Assembly (NCBI RefSeq): GCF_001894805.1
Contig: NZ_BCWX01000001.1
Location: forward strand, 1,798,001-1,862,000
Origin: Rhodococcus globerulus NBRC 14531
Lineage (GTDB): Bacteria; Actinomycetota; Actinomycetes; Mycobacteriales; Mycobacteriaceae
DNA length: 64,000 bases
Reading direction: 5' to 3'
Shown piece after piece: positions 50,484-59,679 of this stretch (the first letter of the stretch is position 1; every line of letters begins with the position of its first letter). The position numbers and the translations under genes were made by a program. The notes below the pieces were generated by a model. The model saw only the letters and a program-made list of their open reading frames with translations. It searched no databases and was not told where the DNA came from.

Positions 50484-53400
50484 CGTTTCGTGCCTGTTCG
50501 ACAACCCATCCGGCGATCTGAGCACGCGAGCTGAACCCGAGCTTGGTCAGAATATGTTCGACGTGTCCCTGAGCAGTGCGAATCGAAATCACCAGTTTCG
50601 CGGCGATCGCTTTGTTCGTCAGCCCTTGGGCAACGAGGTCGGCGACTTCCGACTCGCGTTTGGTCAGGCTCGGTCCGATTTGGTTCGACGGAACAGTGAC
50701 CGGTGGATTCTCGTCGAGCGCCAACGCCGTGGCCTCCGAGATCTTCAGCTTCGCGCCCTTCTTGAACTCGGTGTCGAATTTTCGAGCACCGAGCTGGAGT
50801 TTTGACACTCGTGCGCACTCCTCGTGATTGGCAGTCATGCCGAGAACACGGATCGCCGGAGTATCGATCTCGTCCAATAACGTCTGCACTGCGCCCATCA
50901 GCGCAGCGGCATGTCCGTAGCGCTTCGCGTCTGCCGCGATCCATGCCAGCACTTCCATGCACCATGCCGAACCGAACGGATCGTCCACGAGCCGAGCCAG
51001 CGTCAGCCCCTTCTTCAGCTGCGATTTCGCTCGCGCTTGGTTACCGTCGGACCACAATGCGAGCCCGAGATTCCAGCACGAACGTCCCCGGTACACGATC
51101 TCGCCCAGCGGTTCGGTGATCGAGAGCGACTCCTCGTAGCACGCGATGGCCCGGCTGGTGTCGCCAATTTGGTGGTAGGCCAGGCCGAGATGGTTCAGTG
51201 CCCAGACATGTCTTAGCAGGTTGTCCTCGGGGCGGAACACTTCGAATGCATGTGAGATGTCCGTGACTGCCTGCTTCGGATTACCGCTGAAGAGGGCAAG
51301 AACACCGCAGGCGTACGACGCGAGCGCATCCGCGTCCGGACTTCCCAGTGACTCCGCGCTCGCGCGCGCTTCCTCGGCAAGAGCGGCGCCCGCCTCGGTG
51401 TCGCCTTGGATGGATGCAAGCCGACAGTCAGCGTAGAGCGCTTCCAATCGGGCGACCGTCGGTGTCTCGGAGTCGCACGCGAGGATTCGGTCGAACCAGT
51501 GTCGAGCTTCGCTGAACAGCCCTCGGGAGAACCAGAACGGAAAAATTGCCACGGCCATCCGAAGCCCAGCCTCCGTATGGTCTACGCCTGATTCCGAGAT
51601 GCACAGCTCCATGGCCTCGTGCAGATTCGGCTGTTCCCGTCCCAACCGATCGATCCAGTCCAGTTGATTGGGTCCGATCCACTCGGCTGCTGCCCGTAAT
51701 GCCAACTGCTCGAACCACTCTCGATGTCGACGATGTAATTGTCCGGCTTCGCCGGATTCTTTCAATTTCTCCGCGCCGTACTCTCGCAGGGTCTCGAGGA
51801 ATCGATACCGAACCACGGACGTCGGCTCCTCTCGAATGAGGATCGACTTGTCGATCAGCGATACAAGCACGTCCAGCACATCGGCCGATGTCAACTCGTC
51901 AGCGCAGATTCCCTCCACAGCATCCAACTCGAAGCCGCCGGTGAACACGGACAGCCGGGCCCACAGCTTCTGTTCGAGCGGGGTGCATAGGTCGTAACTC
52001 CAGTCCATGCACAACTGAAGGGTTTGCTGGCGCGTCGGAGCCGTGCGGTTGCCTCCGGTCAGAAGCCGGTACCTGTCAGTGAGATGCTCGAGAATCTGAG
52101 TGGTGGACATCGAACGCAATCGGGCCGCCGCCAACTCGATGGGAAGTGGAAGCCCGTCGAGTTGATGGCAGATCTGCGTCACCGAGGCCCTGTTGTCCTC
52201 GGTGATCGCGAAGGTCGGAAGCACAGCGCATGCACGTTCGATGAACAACGTCACCGCGTCGTATCCCGACAATCCCTGCAGGGAGGGTGTTTGATCGTGA
52301 TCCGGGACGGTCAGTGGTGACAGTCGGAGCACGCTCTCCCCGCCGATGCCGAGTGGTTCGCGGCTCGTGGCCAGGATTCGCAGCTCCGGGCAGGTCTGCA
52401 ATAACGCTTGTGCCAGTGCAGCAATGGCATCGAGCATCTGCTCACAATTGTCGAGCACCAACAACGTTCGATGTGGACGCAGGTGCTCGACCAACGTCTG
52501 CTGTACCGGTCGGGCGGAGAGGTTCCGTAGCCCGAGGGAGGCGGTCACTGTTTCGGCCACCAGGGGCTCGTCTCGGATCTCGCCCAGTTCGACCAACCAG
52601 ACTCCGTCGGGAAATGCTTGCCGGCAACTTCTCGCAACTTGCAGCGCAAGTCTGGTTTTACCGACACCGCCGACCCCGGCCAGTGTCACCAGCCTGTTGG
52701 CGGCCAGCGCCTTCTTCGTTTCGGTCAACTCGCGGCGACGCCCGACGAAACTGGTCAGATCGAGCGGTAGGTTCCCCATGTCGTCTCGGCCACGCGTCGA
52801 GGCGTTTCCGGACACGGGGCCGGTTCCACGTGGTGGCGAAAAGGTGGTGCGAGGCTTCGAGCTGTTCGAATTCGGGTCACCGAGTTCGGGATTCAATGCC
52901 ATCTCGTCCAATGACCATCCGCGACGGCGTTGAGTTTGCCTGAGTTCCTCGCCGAATTCTGCGGCAGATGTGGGTCTGTCACCGGGATACACGGCCATCG
53001 CGTGTTCGAGGACTACACGTAAGTCGTGGGGGAGGTCGGGTTCGGTGGCGACGTCCGGAACCTGTCTGCCGGAAATGGCTGCGAGCAAGGTCGCGCCGAG
53101 GCTGTAAATGTCAGCAGCGGCATCCGACTGATCTCCGCGCAGGATCTCCGGAGCCGTGAACGCCGGCGAACCGGTGACGATGCCCTTGGCGGTTTCGAAG
53201 GCGTCGACCACGTGTACCCGCGGCCGGTCGTTGCGATAGCCGTTCACGTGAGCAATGCCGAAATCGGCAAGTTCAGGTTCGCCGTAGTCGCTCAGAAGCA
53301 CGTTGGCCGGCTTCACGTCCCGATGGAGGATCCCCGCGCGGTGCGCAGTTTCCAACGCGCCCGCGACCTTGATTCCCAGGCGACATGCCGCCTCGCATTC

Positions 53401-53790
53401 GAACCGGCCATGGGCGTGGATCCACGCTGCCATCGAACCTTGAAGGTGGTACGGCATCACAATGTACGGCCGACCGCTGCTGGTCGCGCCCACCGACAGG
53501 ACATTGAGAATATTCGGGTGCCCGGTCAATCGGCCCATCGCACGCTGTTCACGAAGGAATCGGGCGAGATTCTCGCTGTCGAATTCGCCGGTCAACACCT
53601 TGACGGCCACGACGCGGTCCAGAGCGGGCTGGGAACAACGGAATACCACACCGAATCCGCCGCGGCCGATCTCGCGGGCATCTGCGAATCCGGCCACCGT
53701 CAGTTCCGCGGTGACCAGGTCAGCCCGTGTCGGTCCGTCGTGCTGTGTTACTTCGCCGAGCTGCGTCGGCGGTGGATGATTCTCGATCAT
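50476..53790 (-). CDS. Ser/Thr protein kinase - NTPase - LuxR fusion regulator, PknK-like
   Basis: An 1104-residue regulator. Residues 40-290 are a Ser/Thr kinase (Lys64, HRDVKPAN with Asp158, DFG at 176-178, APE in FTAPEIL). A Pro/Ser linker leads to an NTPase domain with Walker A GVGGVGKT (372-379) and TLLVLDNCEQML. A long TPR-like helical region follows, and the C-terminal LuxR helix-turn-helix (LTKRESEVADLVAQGLTNKAIAAKLVISIRTAQGHVEHILTKLG) ends the protein. The order and size resemble M. tuberculosis PknK, which however lacks an obvious LuxR end as I recall. It probably links a phosphorylation signal to transcription. Confidence 0.9.
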   Translation of the reverse strand: MIENHPPPTQLGEVTQHDGPTRADLVTAELTVAGFADAREIGRGGFGVVFRCSQPALDRVVAVKVLTGEFDSENLARFLREQRAMGRLTGHPNILNVLSVGATSSGRPYIVMPYHLQGSMAAWIHAHGRFECEAACRLGIKVAGALETAHRAGILHRDVKPANVLLSDYGEPELADFGIAHVNGYRNDRPRVHVVDAFETAKGIVTGSPAFTAPEILRGDQSDAAADIYSLGATLLAAISGRQVPDVATEPDLPHDLRVVLEHAMAVYPGDRPTSAAEFGEELRQTQRRRGWSLDEMALNPELGDPNSNSSKPRTTFSPPRGTGPVSGNASTRGRDDMGNLPLDLTSFVGRRRELTETKKALAANRLVTLAGVGGVGKTRLALQVARSCRQAFPDGVWLVELGEIRDEPLVAETVTASLGLRNLSARPVQQTLVEHLRPHRTLLVLDNCEQMLDAIAALAQALLQTCPELRILATSREPLGIGGESVLRLSPLTVPDHDQTPSLQGLSGYDAVTLFIERACAVLPTFAITEDNRASVTQICHQLDGLPLPIELAAARLRSMSTTQILEHLTDRYRLLTGGNRTAPTRQQTLQLCMDWSYDLCTPLEQKLWARLSVFTGGFELDAVEGICADELTSADVLDVLVSLIDKSILIREEPTSVVRYRFLETLREYGAEKLKESGEAGQLHRRHREWFEQLALRAAAEWIGPNQLDWIDRLGREQPNLHEAMELCISESGVDHTEAGLRMAVAIFPFWFSRGLFSEARHWFDRILACDSETPTVARLEALYADCRLASIQGDTEAGAALAEEARASAESLGSPDADALASYACGVLALFSGNPKQAVTDISHAFEVFRPEDNLLRHVWALNHLGLAYHQIGDTSRAIACYEESLSITEPLGEIVYRGRSCWNLGLALWSDGNQARAKSQLKKGLTLARLVDDPFGSAWCMEVLAWIAADAKRYGHAAALMGAVQTLLDEIDTPAIRVLGMTANHEECARVSKLQLGARKFDTEFKKGAKLKISEATALALDENPPVTVPSNQIGPSLTKRESEVADLVAQGLTNKAIAAKLVISIRTAQGHVEHILTKLGFSSRAQIAGWVVEQARNVT

Positions 53791-53945
53791 CAGTTACTTC
53801 GATCCGGTGCAATTGCTTTCGGTGTGTAAACGTCACCGAGAAAGCCTCGAGCGGACCGCAGCGCGGTCGCTTGAACATGCACACGTCACTTCTCGGCGAG
53901 TATCTACAGGGTAACTCTGCTCGCGGATTGTGGGGAAAATCACGC

Positions 53946-54947
53946 CTACGGGGATTCGGGCTGTGTGACAGCCCGGAATGTTCGCCGGTAAGCCTGTGGT
54001 GTCGTGCACCGCAATCGGAGAAAGTGCTGGCGAAGGACCGCGCCACCGCCGAAACCCACCCGTTCGGCTATGACGTCGACAGGTAGATCACTGTTTTCGA
54101 GTAATTGCTGCGCCGCGAGGACGCGTTGATCGCTGAGCCAGCGAGCCGGGGTTGCGCCTGTTTCAGATTGGAAACGGCGGGCGAAGGTTCGAGGCGACAT
54201 GTTGGCGCGCGCAGCCACCCGCGTCACCGTGAGGTTCTCGGCAAGGTGTGCCGTCATCCAGTCGAGTAACGGACTCAGCGTTGTATCGGGAACTGTGGCA
54301 AGGGGACTGGCGACGTACTGAGCTTGTCCGCCATCGCGGTGTGGCGGAACAACCATGCGTCTGGCGATCCCGTTCGCGACGCGACTGCCCTGTTCTTTCC
54401 GGACGATATGCAGACACAGGTCGATGCCCGCAGCTGTTCCGGCACTCGTGAAAACAGGATCCTCGTCGACGTACAACACGTCTGGATCGACCTTGGCGTC
54501 CGGATAGGCGTCGGCCAATCGCTTGGCGTGGCGCCAATGGGTGGTGCACCGCTTTCCGTCGAGTAAGCCTGCCGCTCCCAATATGAAGGCGCCGGTACAC
54601 AGACTTGCCACCTTCGCGCCGCGGCTCACCGCGTCCTGGAGTTTGAGAAGGAGCGGATCGGCGCTCGAATCGGGGCGCGGGGCGCACATGTAGTCGTCGT
54701 CTGCGGCGTAGGTCCCGCCGGCCGACACGATGATCAGATCCGCGTCGTCGAGAGCGTCCAGGTTGTACGGAACGTCGATGCCGTATCCGAACCGGGTTCG
54801 GATCGGTCCTGGAACTGCCGCGACCAACGAGAAATCGTACGTCGGCAAGTTCTCGTCCGAGCGATCGAATCCGAACACCTCGCAGGCCACCCCGAGTTCG
54901 AAAGCCTCCGTCATCGACATCAGTGGGACCACCACTTTTTCGAGCAT
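53946..54947 (-). CDS. GlxA-like AraC-family regulator (DJ-1/PfpI sensor)
   Basis: A 333-residue regulator. The N-terminal DJ-1/PfpI-like domain (residues 1-190: VACEVFGFD, LIIVSAGG, ASLCTGAFILGAAGLLDGKRCTTHW) senses an unknown ligand. The C-terminal AraC domain has two helix-turn-helix units (LTVTRVAARANMSPRTFARRFQSETG; LPVDVIAERVGFGGGAVLRQHFLR). It is divergent from the small ORF/EamA pair, with TGGCAGAAA repeats between, so it most likely controls that transporter. Confidence 0.93.
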   Translation of the reverse strand: MLEKVVVPLMSMTEAFELGVACEVFGFDRSDENLPTYDFSLVAAVPGPIRTRFGYGIDVPYNLDALDDADLIIVSAGGTYAADDDYMCAPRPDSSADPLLLKLQDAVSRGAKVASLCTGAFILGAAGLLDGKRCTTHWRHAKRLADAYPDAKVDPDVLYVDEDPVFTSAGTAAGIDLCLHIVRKEQGSRVANGIARRMVVPPHRDGGQAQYVASPLATVPDTTLSPLLDWMTAHLAENLTVTRVAARANMSPRTFARRFQSETGATPARWLSDQRVLAAQQLLENSDLPVDVIAERVGFGGGAVLRQHFLRLRCTTPQAYRRTFRAVTQPESP

Positions 54948-54957
54948 GTGTCGAGTC

Positions 54958-55012
54958 TGACAGAAAAATGACGTCGTGGCAGAAAATCGTTCAAGTATGG
55001 CATTTCTGCCAC
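54958..55012. promoter_or_regulatory. TGGCAGAAA repeat cluster, candidate operator of the AraC regulator
   Basis: TGACAGAAA (54958-54966) and TGGCAGAAA (54977-54985) are direct repeats 19 bases apart. A third copy, inverted as TTTCTGCCA (55003-55011), makes GTGGCAGAAA/TTTCTGCCAC a perfect 10-bp inverted repeat with a 17-base centre. The cluster lies in the divergent gap 54948-55160 between the regulator and the EamA gene. Confidence 0.6.
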
Positions 55013-55047
55013 TATTGCTGCATGTACTACTGCGTCAAGCTTTGTAC

Positions 55048-55164
55048 ATGGCAATCATCATCGTCAGTCTGATCGTCCTCGTCACCCTCAACGTCCTGGC
55101 TCTGACCGGGCGCACTCCCGACACTCGCCGCGACGTGAGCCCCCACGGCGAATTCACCTTGTGA
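55048..55164 (+). CDS. small membrane ORF upstream of the EamA transporter
   Basis: A 38-codon frame, ATG 55048, with one hydrophobic segment (AIIIVSLIVLVTLNVLALTG) and a charged tail. The stop overlaps the GTG of the EamA gene by 4 bases, the pattern of a coupled real gene. The frame could begin at GTG 54976, but that codon lies inside the operator and has no ribosome-binding site. The function is unknown; it may be a transporter accessory peptide. Confidence 0.5.
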   Translation: MAIIIVSLIVLVTLNVLALTGRTPDTRRDVSPHGEFTL

Positions 55165-56090
55165 GGGCGAGCCTGCTCTTCCAGTACGTCGCCGCGTCGA
55201 TGGTGTGGGGCGCAAGCTTCCTCTTCATGAAGATCGGCCTCGAAGGATTGTCCTTCACCCAAGTTGTCCTGTGGCGCTTGGTTTTCGGTGCACTGGCGTT
55301 GGTGATCGTTTCGGCGATCAATCGGATCGGATTGCCGCAGGATCGTCGAATCTGGAAGCACATGTCCTTTCTGGCGGCGATGCAATGTGTAGCTCCGTGG
55401 CTGTTGTTCAGTTGGGCCGAGCAGAGCATGTCGTCGGGGCTCGCCAGCATCTACAACGCCACGACACCGCTCATGACGATGGCGGCGTCCCTCGCATTCC
55501 TGCCCGGGGAGAGCTTGACCAGATTCAAAGCCACAGGCCTCATGCTCGGGTTCTTCGGTGTTCTGATTGTGCTGTCCCCGTGGAACATCGGAGTTGGTGG
55601 AAGCGTCAGCGCGCAGATCGCCTGTCTTGGAGCTACCGCGTCGTATGGCGTCTCGTTTGTCTACCTCCGTCGCTTCGTCCTTCCGCTCGGTGTTGATACC
55701 CGCACCATCGCGTTGCTGCAGATCAGCATCGGGGCATTGTTCATGGTGCTCGCGTCGCCGGTCATCGCGAACACACCGATGCACCTGACACCGGCAATCA
55801 TCGGGTCGATGATCGCTCTCGGCGCATTCGGAACAGGATTGGCATTTATCTGGAACACCAACGTCGTGCAGGGGTGGGGTCCGACAGCGGCCTCGACGGT
55901 CACCTATCTCAGCCCAGTCGTCGGCGTTGCGCTCGGCGCGATCGTGCTCGGCGAGAGCATCGGCTGGAATCAACCACTCGGAGCGTTGATCGTGATCGCC
56001 GGAATCCTGGTTACCAGGCGGGCAACTCGATCGCTCACGCCGGCGGAGTCAGTGACCACTCCAATTTCTGTTCGCCGTCCCACCGTCTGA
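55161..56090 (+). CDS. EamA/DMT family transporter
   Basis: A 309-residue membrane protein with ten predicted segments in two EamA repeats (MVWGASFLFMKIGLEGLSFTQVVLWRL; the second from GGSVSAQIACLGATASYGVSFVYLRR). It belongs to the drug/metabolite exporter superfamily. The substrate is unknown; the divergent GlxA-like regulator hints at inducible export. The GTG start overlaps the small ORF. The 3' end overlaps the convergent phosphoesterase gene by 56 bases. Confidence 0.9.
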   Translation: MRASLLFQYVAASMVWGASFLFMKIGLEGLSFTQVVLWRLVFGALALVIVSAINRIGLPQDRRIWKHMSFLAAMQCVAPWLLFSWAEQSMSSGLASIYNATTPLMTMAASLAFLPGESLTRFKATGLMLGFFGVLIVLSPWNIGVGGSVSAQIACLGATASYGVSFVYLRRFVLPLGVDTRTIALLQISIGALFMVLASPVIANTPMHLTPAIIGSMIALGAFGTGLAFIWNTNVVQGWGPTAASTVTYLSPVVGVALGAIVLGESIGWNQPLGALIVIAGILVTRRATRSLTPAESVTTPISVRRPTV

Positions 56091-56556
56091 TCGGACCGCA
56101 ATCGCCGGCGATCACGTCCTTGCTCAGTAGGGAGATCGCACCGCCCAGTTGATCCGGCTCGATCCGCCGAGCCAACGTCACATGTGGCGTCCACGTACCC
56201 GGTTCGATGTGCCCGGGAATACCACTGGACCCGGCTGCGGCGTCGAAGACATCACGGTGAAGTCGCAGGAGAGCTCTCGACGGGATGACAGAACGTGCCA
56301 ATACGAACTGCCTGCCGCCGAACACGATGTAACCACCCAATCTGATTTCGAAGGGTGGTAGCGAGAACCGTCTGGTCAGGACCTCGTCGACCTCAGGCGG
56401 AATCGCGCGCGCGACAAACAACGTGATGTGCGGTCGATTGCTCTCGCGCACCATTTTTCCCTGACTCGGTAGACCTGCGTCAGCGAGCGCAGACCACTGA
56501 CCGCGTATCGCCGACTCACTCGACTCGCCGAGTAACAACTCCACCGACTGGACCAT
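56035..56556 (-). CDS. 2'-5' RNA ligase-like (2H phosphoesterase) protein
   Basis: A 173-residue 2H phosphoesterase with the two catalytic motifs in RPHITLF and TPHVTLA (H-x-T). Family members open or make 2',5' or cyclic phosphodiester bonds in RNA or nucleotides. ATG 56556 is chosen; the frame is open to 56625, but that would overlap the divergent dehydrogenase more deeply. Its 5' end sits next to that gene's start. Confidence 0.85.
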   Translation of the reverse strand: MVQSVELLLGESSESAIRGQWSALADAGLPSQGKMVRESNRPHITLFVARAIPPEVDEVLTRRFSLPPFEIRLGGYIVFGGRQFVLARSVIPSRALLRLHRDVFDAAAGSSGIPGHIEPGTWTPHVTLARRIEPDQLGGAISLLSKDVIAGDCGPIRRWDGEQKLEWSLTPPA

Positions 56557-56575
56557 GATGGGTAATGATTGCCCG

Positions 56576-57673
56576 ATGACAGGTACGAGTGCAATCGGAT
56601 CATCGGGCCTGCGGCTGGGACTCATGCGCGGCGACGGAATCGGTCAGGATATCGTCCCGGCCACTCGGGAGATCGTGGACGGCGCAATGTCCTCGGTTCA
56701 CGCCCAACCAGTGGAGTGGGTGGAACTGCCGCTCGGCTTCGAAGCCATCGACAGTCACGGGACACCCATTCCCGACGAGACACTCACCGCACTCGAGCAG
56801 CTACCCGGATGGATCCTCGGACCACATGACAGCGCGTCGTACCCGAGCGAGTTTCGTGGACAGCTGACGCCCGGCGGTGTGATCCGAAAGAAGTTCGAAC
56901 TCTTTGCGAACATCCGTCCGGCCGCTGTTCTGAGCGGAGTGAAGGCGACCGTTCCGGGCATGGACTTGGTGATCGTCCGCGAGAACACCGAGGGGCTGTA
57001 CGCAGACCGCAACATGGCTGTCGGTAGCGGTGAATTCATGCCGACGCCGGACCTCGCACTCTCGGTTGGCGTTTTCACCCGCGCAGCGTGCGAGCGAATA
57101 GCCCGAACGGCGTTCGCTCTGGCGACGCGTCGACGCAATCACGTCACCATCGTCCACAAAGCGAATGTCCTCACCCTCACCACCGGGCTTTTCCGCGATG
57201 CCTGCCGCACTGTGGCCGCCGATTTCCCTCATGTCGTTGTCGACGATGAACATGTCGATGCCATGGCCGCACTTCTGGTTCGGCGAGGTGGAGATTTCGA
57301 TGTCGTAGTCACCGAGAACATGTTCGGCGACATCCTGTCAGACCTGGCAGGAGAGTTGGCCGGCTCGCTCGGGACAGCGCCGTCGATCAATGTCTCGGAC
57401 ACTCGAGTCATGGCGCAGGCTGCGCACGGAGCGGCGCCGGACATAGCGGGCAAGAACCGAGCCAACCCCACAGCCATGTTTCTCTCGAGTGCGATGATGC
57501 TGGACTGGCTGGCAGATGTCCGTCGCGAACCTGTGTTGTCGGCTGCGGCGCGTCGAATCAGAAATGCGGTGAACGCCACTATTTCCTCGGGAATCGCGAC
57601 CGCTGACCTTGGCGGCCTTGCGTCCACCAGCGAATTCGCCGAAGTGGTGTACGCGCATACACTTCGTCGCTGA
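56576..57673 (+). CDS. isocitrate/isopropylmalate dehydrogenase family enzyme
   Basis: A 365-residue beta-decarboxylating dehydrogenase: LGLMRGDGIGQDIVPATREI at the start, RENTEGLYADRN, the catalytic Lys region TIVHKANVL, and the metal Asp motif in VVTENMFGDILSDLAGELAGSLGTAPSIN. The ENTEGLY form differs from true LeuB (ELTGG), so a tartrate, malate or homoisocitrate-type substrate is more likely (inference). ATG 56576 is chosen; 56555 and 56558 are alternatives. The gene is not in an obvious operon with the following importer. Confidence 0.87.
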   Translation: MTGTSAIGSSGLRLGLMRGDGIGQDIVPATREIVDGAMSSVHAQPVEWVELPLGFEAIDSHGTPIPDETLTALEQLPGWILGPHDSASYPSEFRGQLTPGGVIRKKFELFANIRPAAVLSGVKATVPGMDLVIVRENTEGLYADRNMAVGSGEFMPTPDLALSVGVFTRAACERIARTAFALATRRRNHVTIVHKANVLTLTTGLFRDACRTVAADFPHVVVDDEHVDAMAALLVRRGGDFDVVVTENMFGDILSDLAGELAGSLGTAPSINVSDTRVMAQAAHGAAPDIAGKNRANPTAMFLSSAMMLDWLADVRREPVLSAAARRIRNAVNATISSGIATADLGGLASTSEFAEVVYAHTLRR

Positions 57674-57803
57674 TTCTTGTATCGCACGGGTGGGGAAGGA
57701 GTTCGGAATCGTTAGTCGAGGAAGTCCTGCCGTACCCTACCGTTCTACTGAATTTCGAATGAGCGTTGCTCGATGCGGCGATCGACGAGTGGAGAGCAGA
57801 GTC

Positions 57804-58733
57804 GTGGTCGGTGAAAACGCGCGAGCAAGAGTGTTTCGTCGCGGGGGAGTACGCATACATCTCGTTCGGCTCCTGTTGGTCGGCGTGATTGTCGCGCTCT
57901 GCGGGGGATGTGTGGTCAACGACGAAGGTCTTGTGCCGGAAGGTCCTCCACTCACGGTGCAGAAGGTGCCTGAGATTGCGGCGCTGTTGCCACTGAAGGT
58001 CGCTGAAACCGGCAAGCTCCAGATCGGGGTGAACATTCCCTACGCGCCCAACGAATTCAAGGACGCGGACGGCAACATCGTCGGATTCGACGTCGACTTG
58101 ATGAAAGCTGTTGCGGCAGTGCTCGGAGTCGAGGCGGTCTTCAACCAAGCGGACTTCGACAAGATCATTCCCGCAATCCAATCGGGGAGCTACGACATGG
58201 GAATGTCGTCGTTCACCGATTCCAAGGAGCGCGAGAAGACGGTCGACTTCGTGACCTACTACAGCGCAGGCATTCAATGGGCGCAGCGCCCGGACAATCC
58301 TGTCGATCCGAACAATGCGTGTGGGCTGCGGGTCGCGGTGCAAACCACGACGACCGAGGACATCGACGAAGTGCCTGCGAAGAGCGAGGCATGTGTTGCC
58401 GCAGGCAAGCCGCCGATCGAGAAGGTCAAGTACGACAGCCAGGACGACGCGGCGAATGCGCTCATCCTCGGCCGAGTCGACGCACTGTCCGCGGACTCGC
58501 CGGTCACCGGCTACGCGATCAAGCGCAGCAAGGGCCGAATGGAAGCGGCGGGTGAGCCCTTCGATTCGGCACCGTACGGTTGGCCGATCGTCAAGGGCTC
58601 GGAGCTGGGTCCCGCACTTCAGCAGGCCATGCAGTACCTGATCGACAACGGCGTCTATCAACAGATCGCTCAGACGTGGAGCGTCGAGGCCGGCGTCATC
58701 GAAGTATCCAAGATCAACGGCGCGGAGAGCTGA
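57804..58733 (+). CDS. glnH: polar amino-acid ABC transporter substrate-binding lipoprotein
   Basis: A 309-residue lipoprotein, lipobox ALCGGC, then a type II solute-binding domain (LQIGVNIPYAPNEFKDADGNIVGFDVDLMKAVAAVLG; GSYDMGMSSFTDSKEREKTVDFVTYYSAG). GTG 57804 has GGAGAG upstream; the frame is open to 57609 but overlaps the preceding gene. It shares the TGATG junction with the permease gene. Ligands of this family are Glu, Gln, Arg and similar polar amino acids. Confidence 0.88.
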   Translation: MVGENARARVFRRGGVRIHLVRLLLVGVIVALCGGCVVNDEGLVPEGPPLTVQKVPEIAALLPLKVAETGKLQIGVNIPYAPNEFKDADGNIVGFDVDLMKAVAAVLGVEAVFNQADFDKIIPAIQSGSYDMGMSSFTDSKEREKTVDFVTYYSAGIQWAQRPDNPVDPNNACGLRVAVQTTTTEDIDEVPAKSEACVAAGKPPIEKVKYDSQDDAANALILGRVDALSADSPVTGYAIKRSKGRMEAAGEPFDSAPYGWPIVKGSELGPALQQAMQYLIDNGVYQQIAQTWSVEAGVIEVSKINGAES

Positions 58734-59679
58734 TGAACATGACAACAACCGAGAGTGGCGATCCGGCGCCGATCAAGGCGATCCCACTGCGCAGACCTGG
58801 TCGCTGGATAGCTGCGATCGTCGTAGTGGTGTTGTTCGGACTGTTCGTCTACGGGGCGGCGACCAACGACGCGTTCGGATGGGGAACCTACGGTCGGTAT
58901 CTGTTCGACTCGCGAATCAGCGCGGCCGCGTGGAAGACCATCCAACTGACAGTGCTGTCGATGGTGATCGCGATAGTCCTGGGCGTGATTTTGGCTGTGA
59001 TGAGGTTGTCACCCAACCCTGTCCTCAGGACAGCCGCTTGGGGGTATCTCTGGATTTTTCGTGGCACGCCCGTGTACGTCCAATTGGTGTTCTGGGGGCT
59101 GTTTCCGTCGATCTACAAGAGCCTCGATCTCGGTATCCCGTTTGTGCATCAGTTCGTGCACATCGATCTACAGGGAATCCAGGCGGCGTTCCTTTTTGCC
59201 GTCATCGGGTTGGCATTGAACGAAGCTGCCTACATGGCGGAAATCGTCCGAGCCGGAGTGAGTTCGGTCAACGAGGGACAGACCGAAGCATCCATCGCGT
59301 TGGGCATGACGTGGAGCCAGACCATGCGCCGAACGGTTCTCCCACAGGCAATGCGCGTGATTATCCCGCCGACGGGCAACGAGTTGATCAGCATGCTCAA
59401 GACGACGTCGCTGGTGTCCGCAGTTCCGTACAGCTTGGAGTTGTACGGTCGTGCCAGAGATATTTCGGGTGCAAACTTCGAGCCGATTCCACTGCTCATG
59501 GTTGCGGCAACCTGGTACCTCGCGATCACCAGCCTGCTGATGATCGGCCAGTTCTACGTCGAGCGGTACTACTCGAAGGGTGCCACGCGAGCACTGACCA
59601 CACGCCAGCTTCAGGCGCTTGCCGATGCACAAGGCAACGCGACGGTAGTGGAGACACTCCCGGAGGAGAACGCAAATGA
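58733..59679 (+). CDS. glnP: polar amino-acid ABC transporter permease; expected stop not in frame
   Basis: ATG 58733 begins a normal HisM/GlnP permease: membrane segments at about residues 25-45, 70-95 and 110 on, and the EAA loop [47 protein letters not shown]. The coding match ends around [12 protein letters not shown]. Here the stop expected in the ATGA overlap with the ATPase (TGA 59677-59679) is in another frame, and this frame stays open to 60235 inside the ATPase gene. I give the end at the expected stop and suspect a one-base shift shortly before it. Confidence 0.75.

Noticed and set aside
54976-55047. GTG 54976 as start of the small ORF before the EamA gene
   Set aside because: It lies inside the repeat operator with no ribosome-binding site; the ATG at 55048 fits better.
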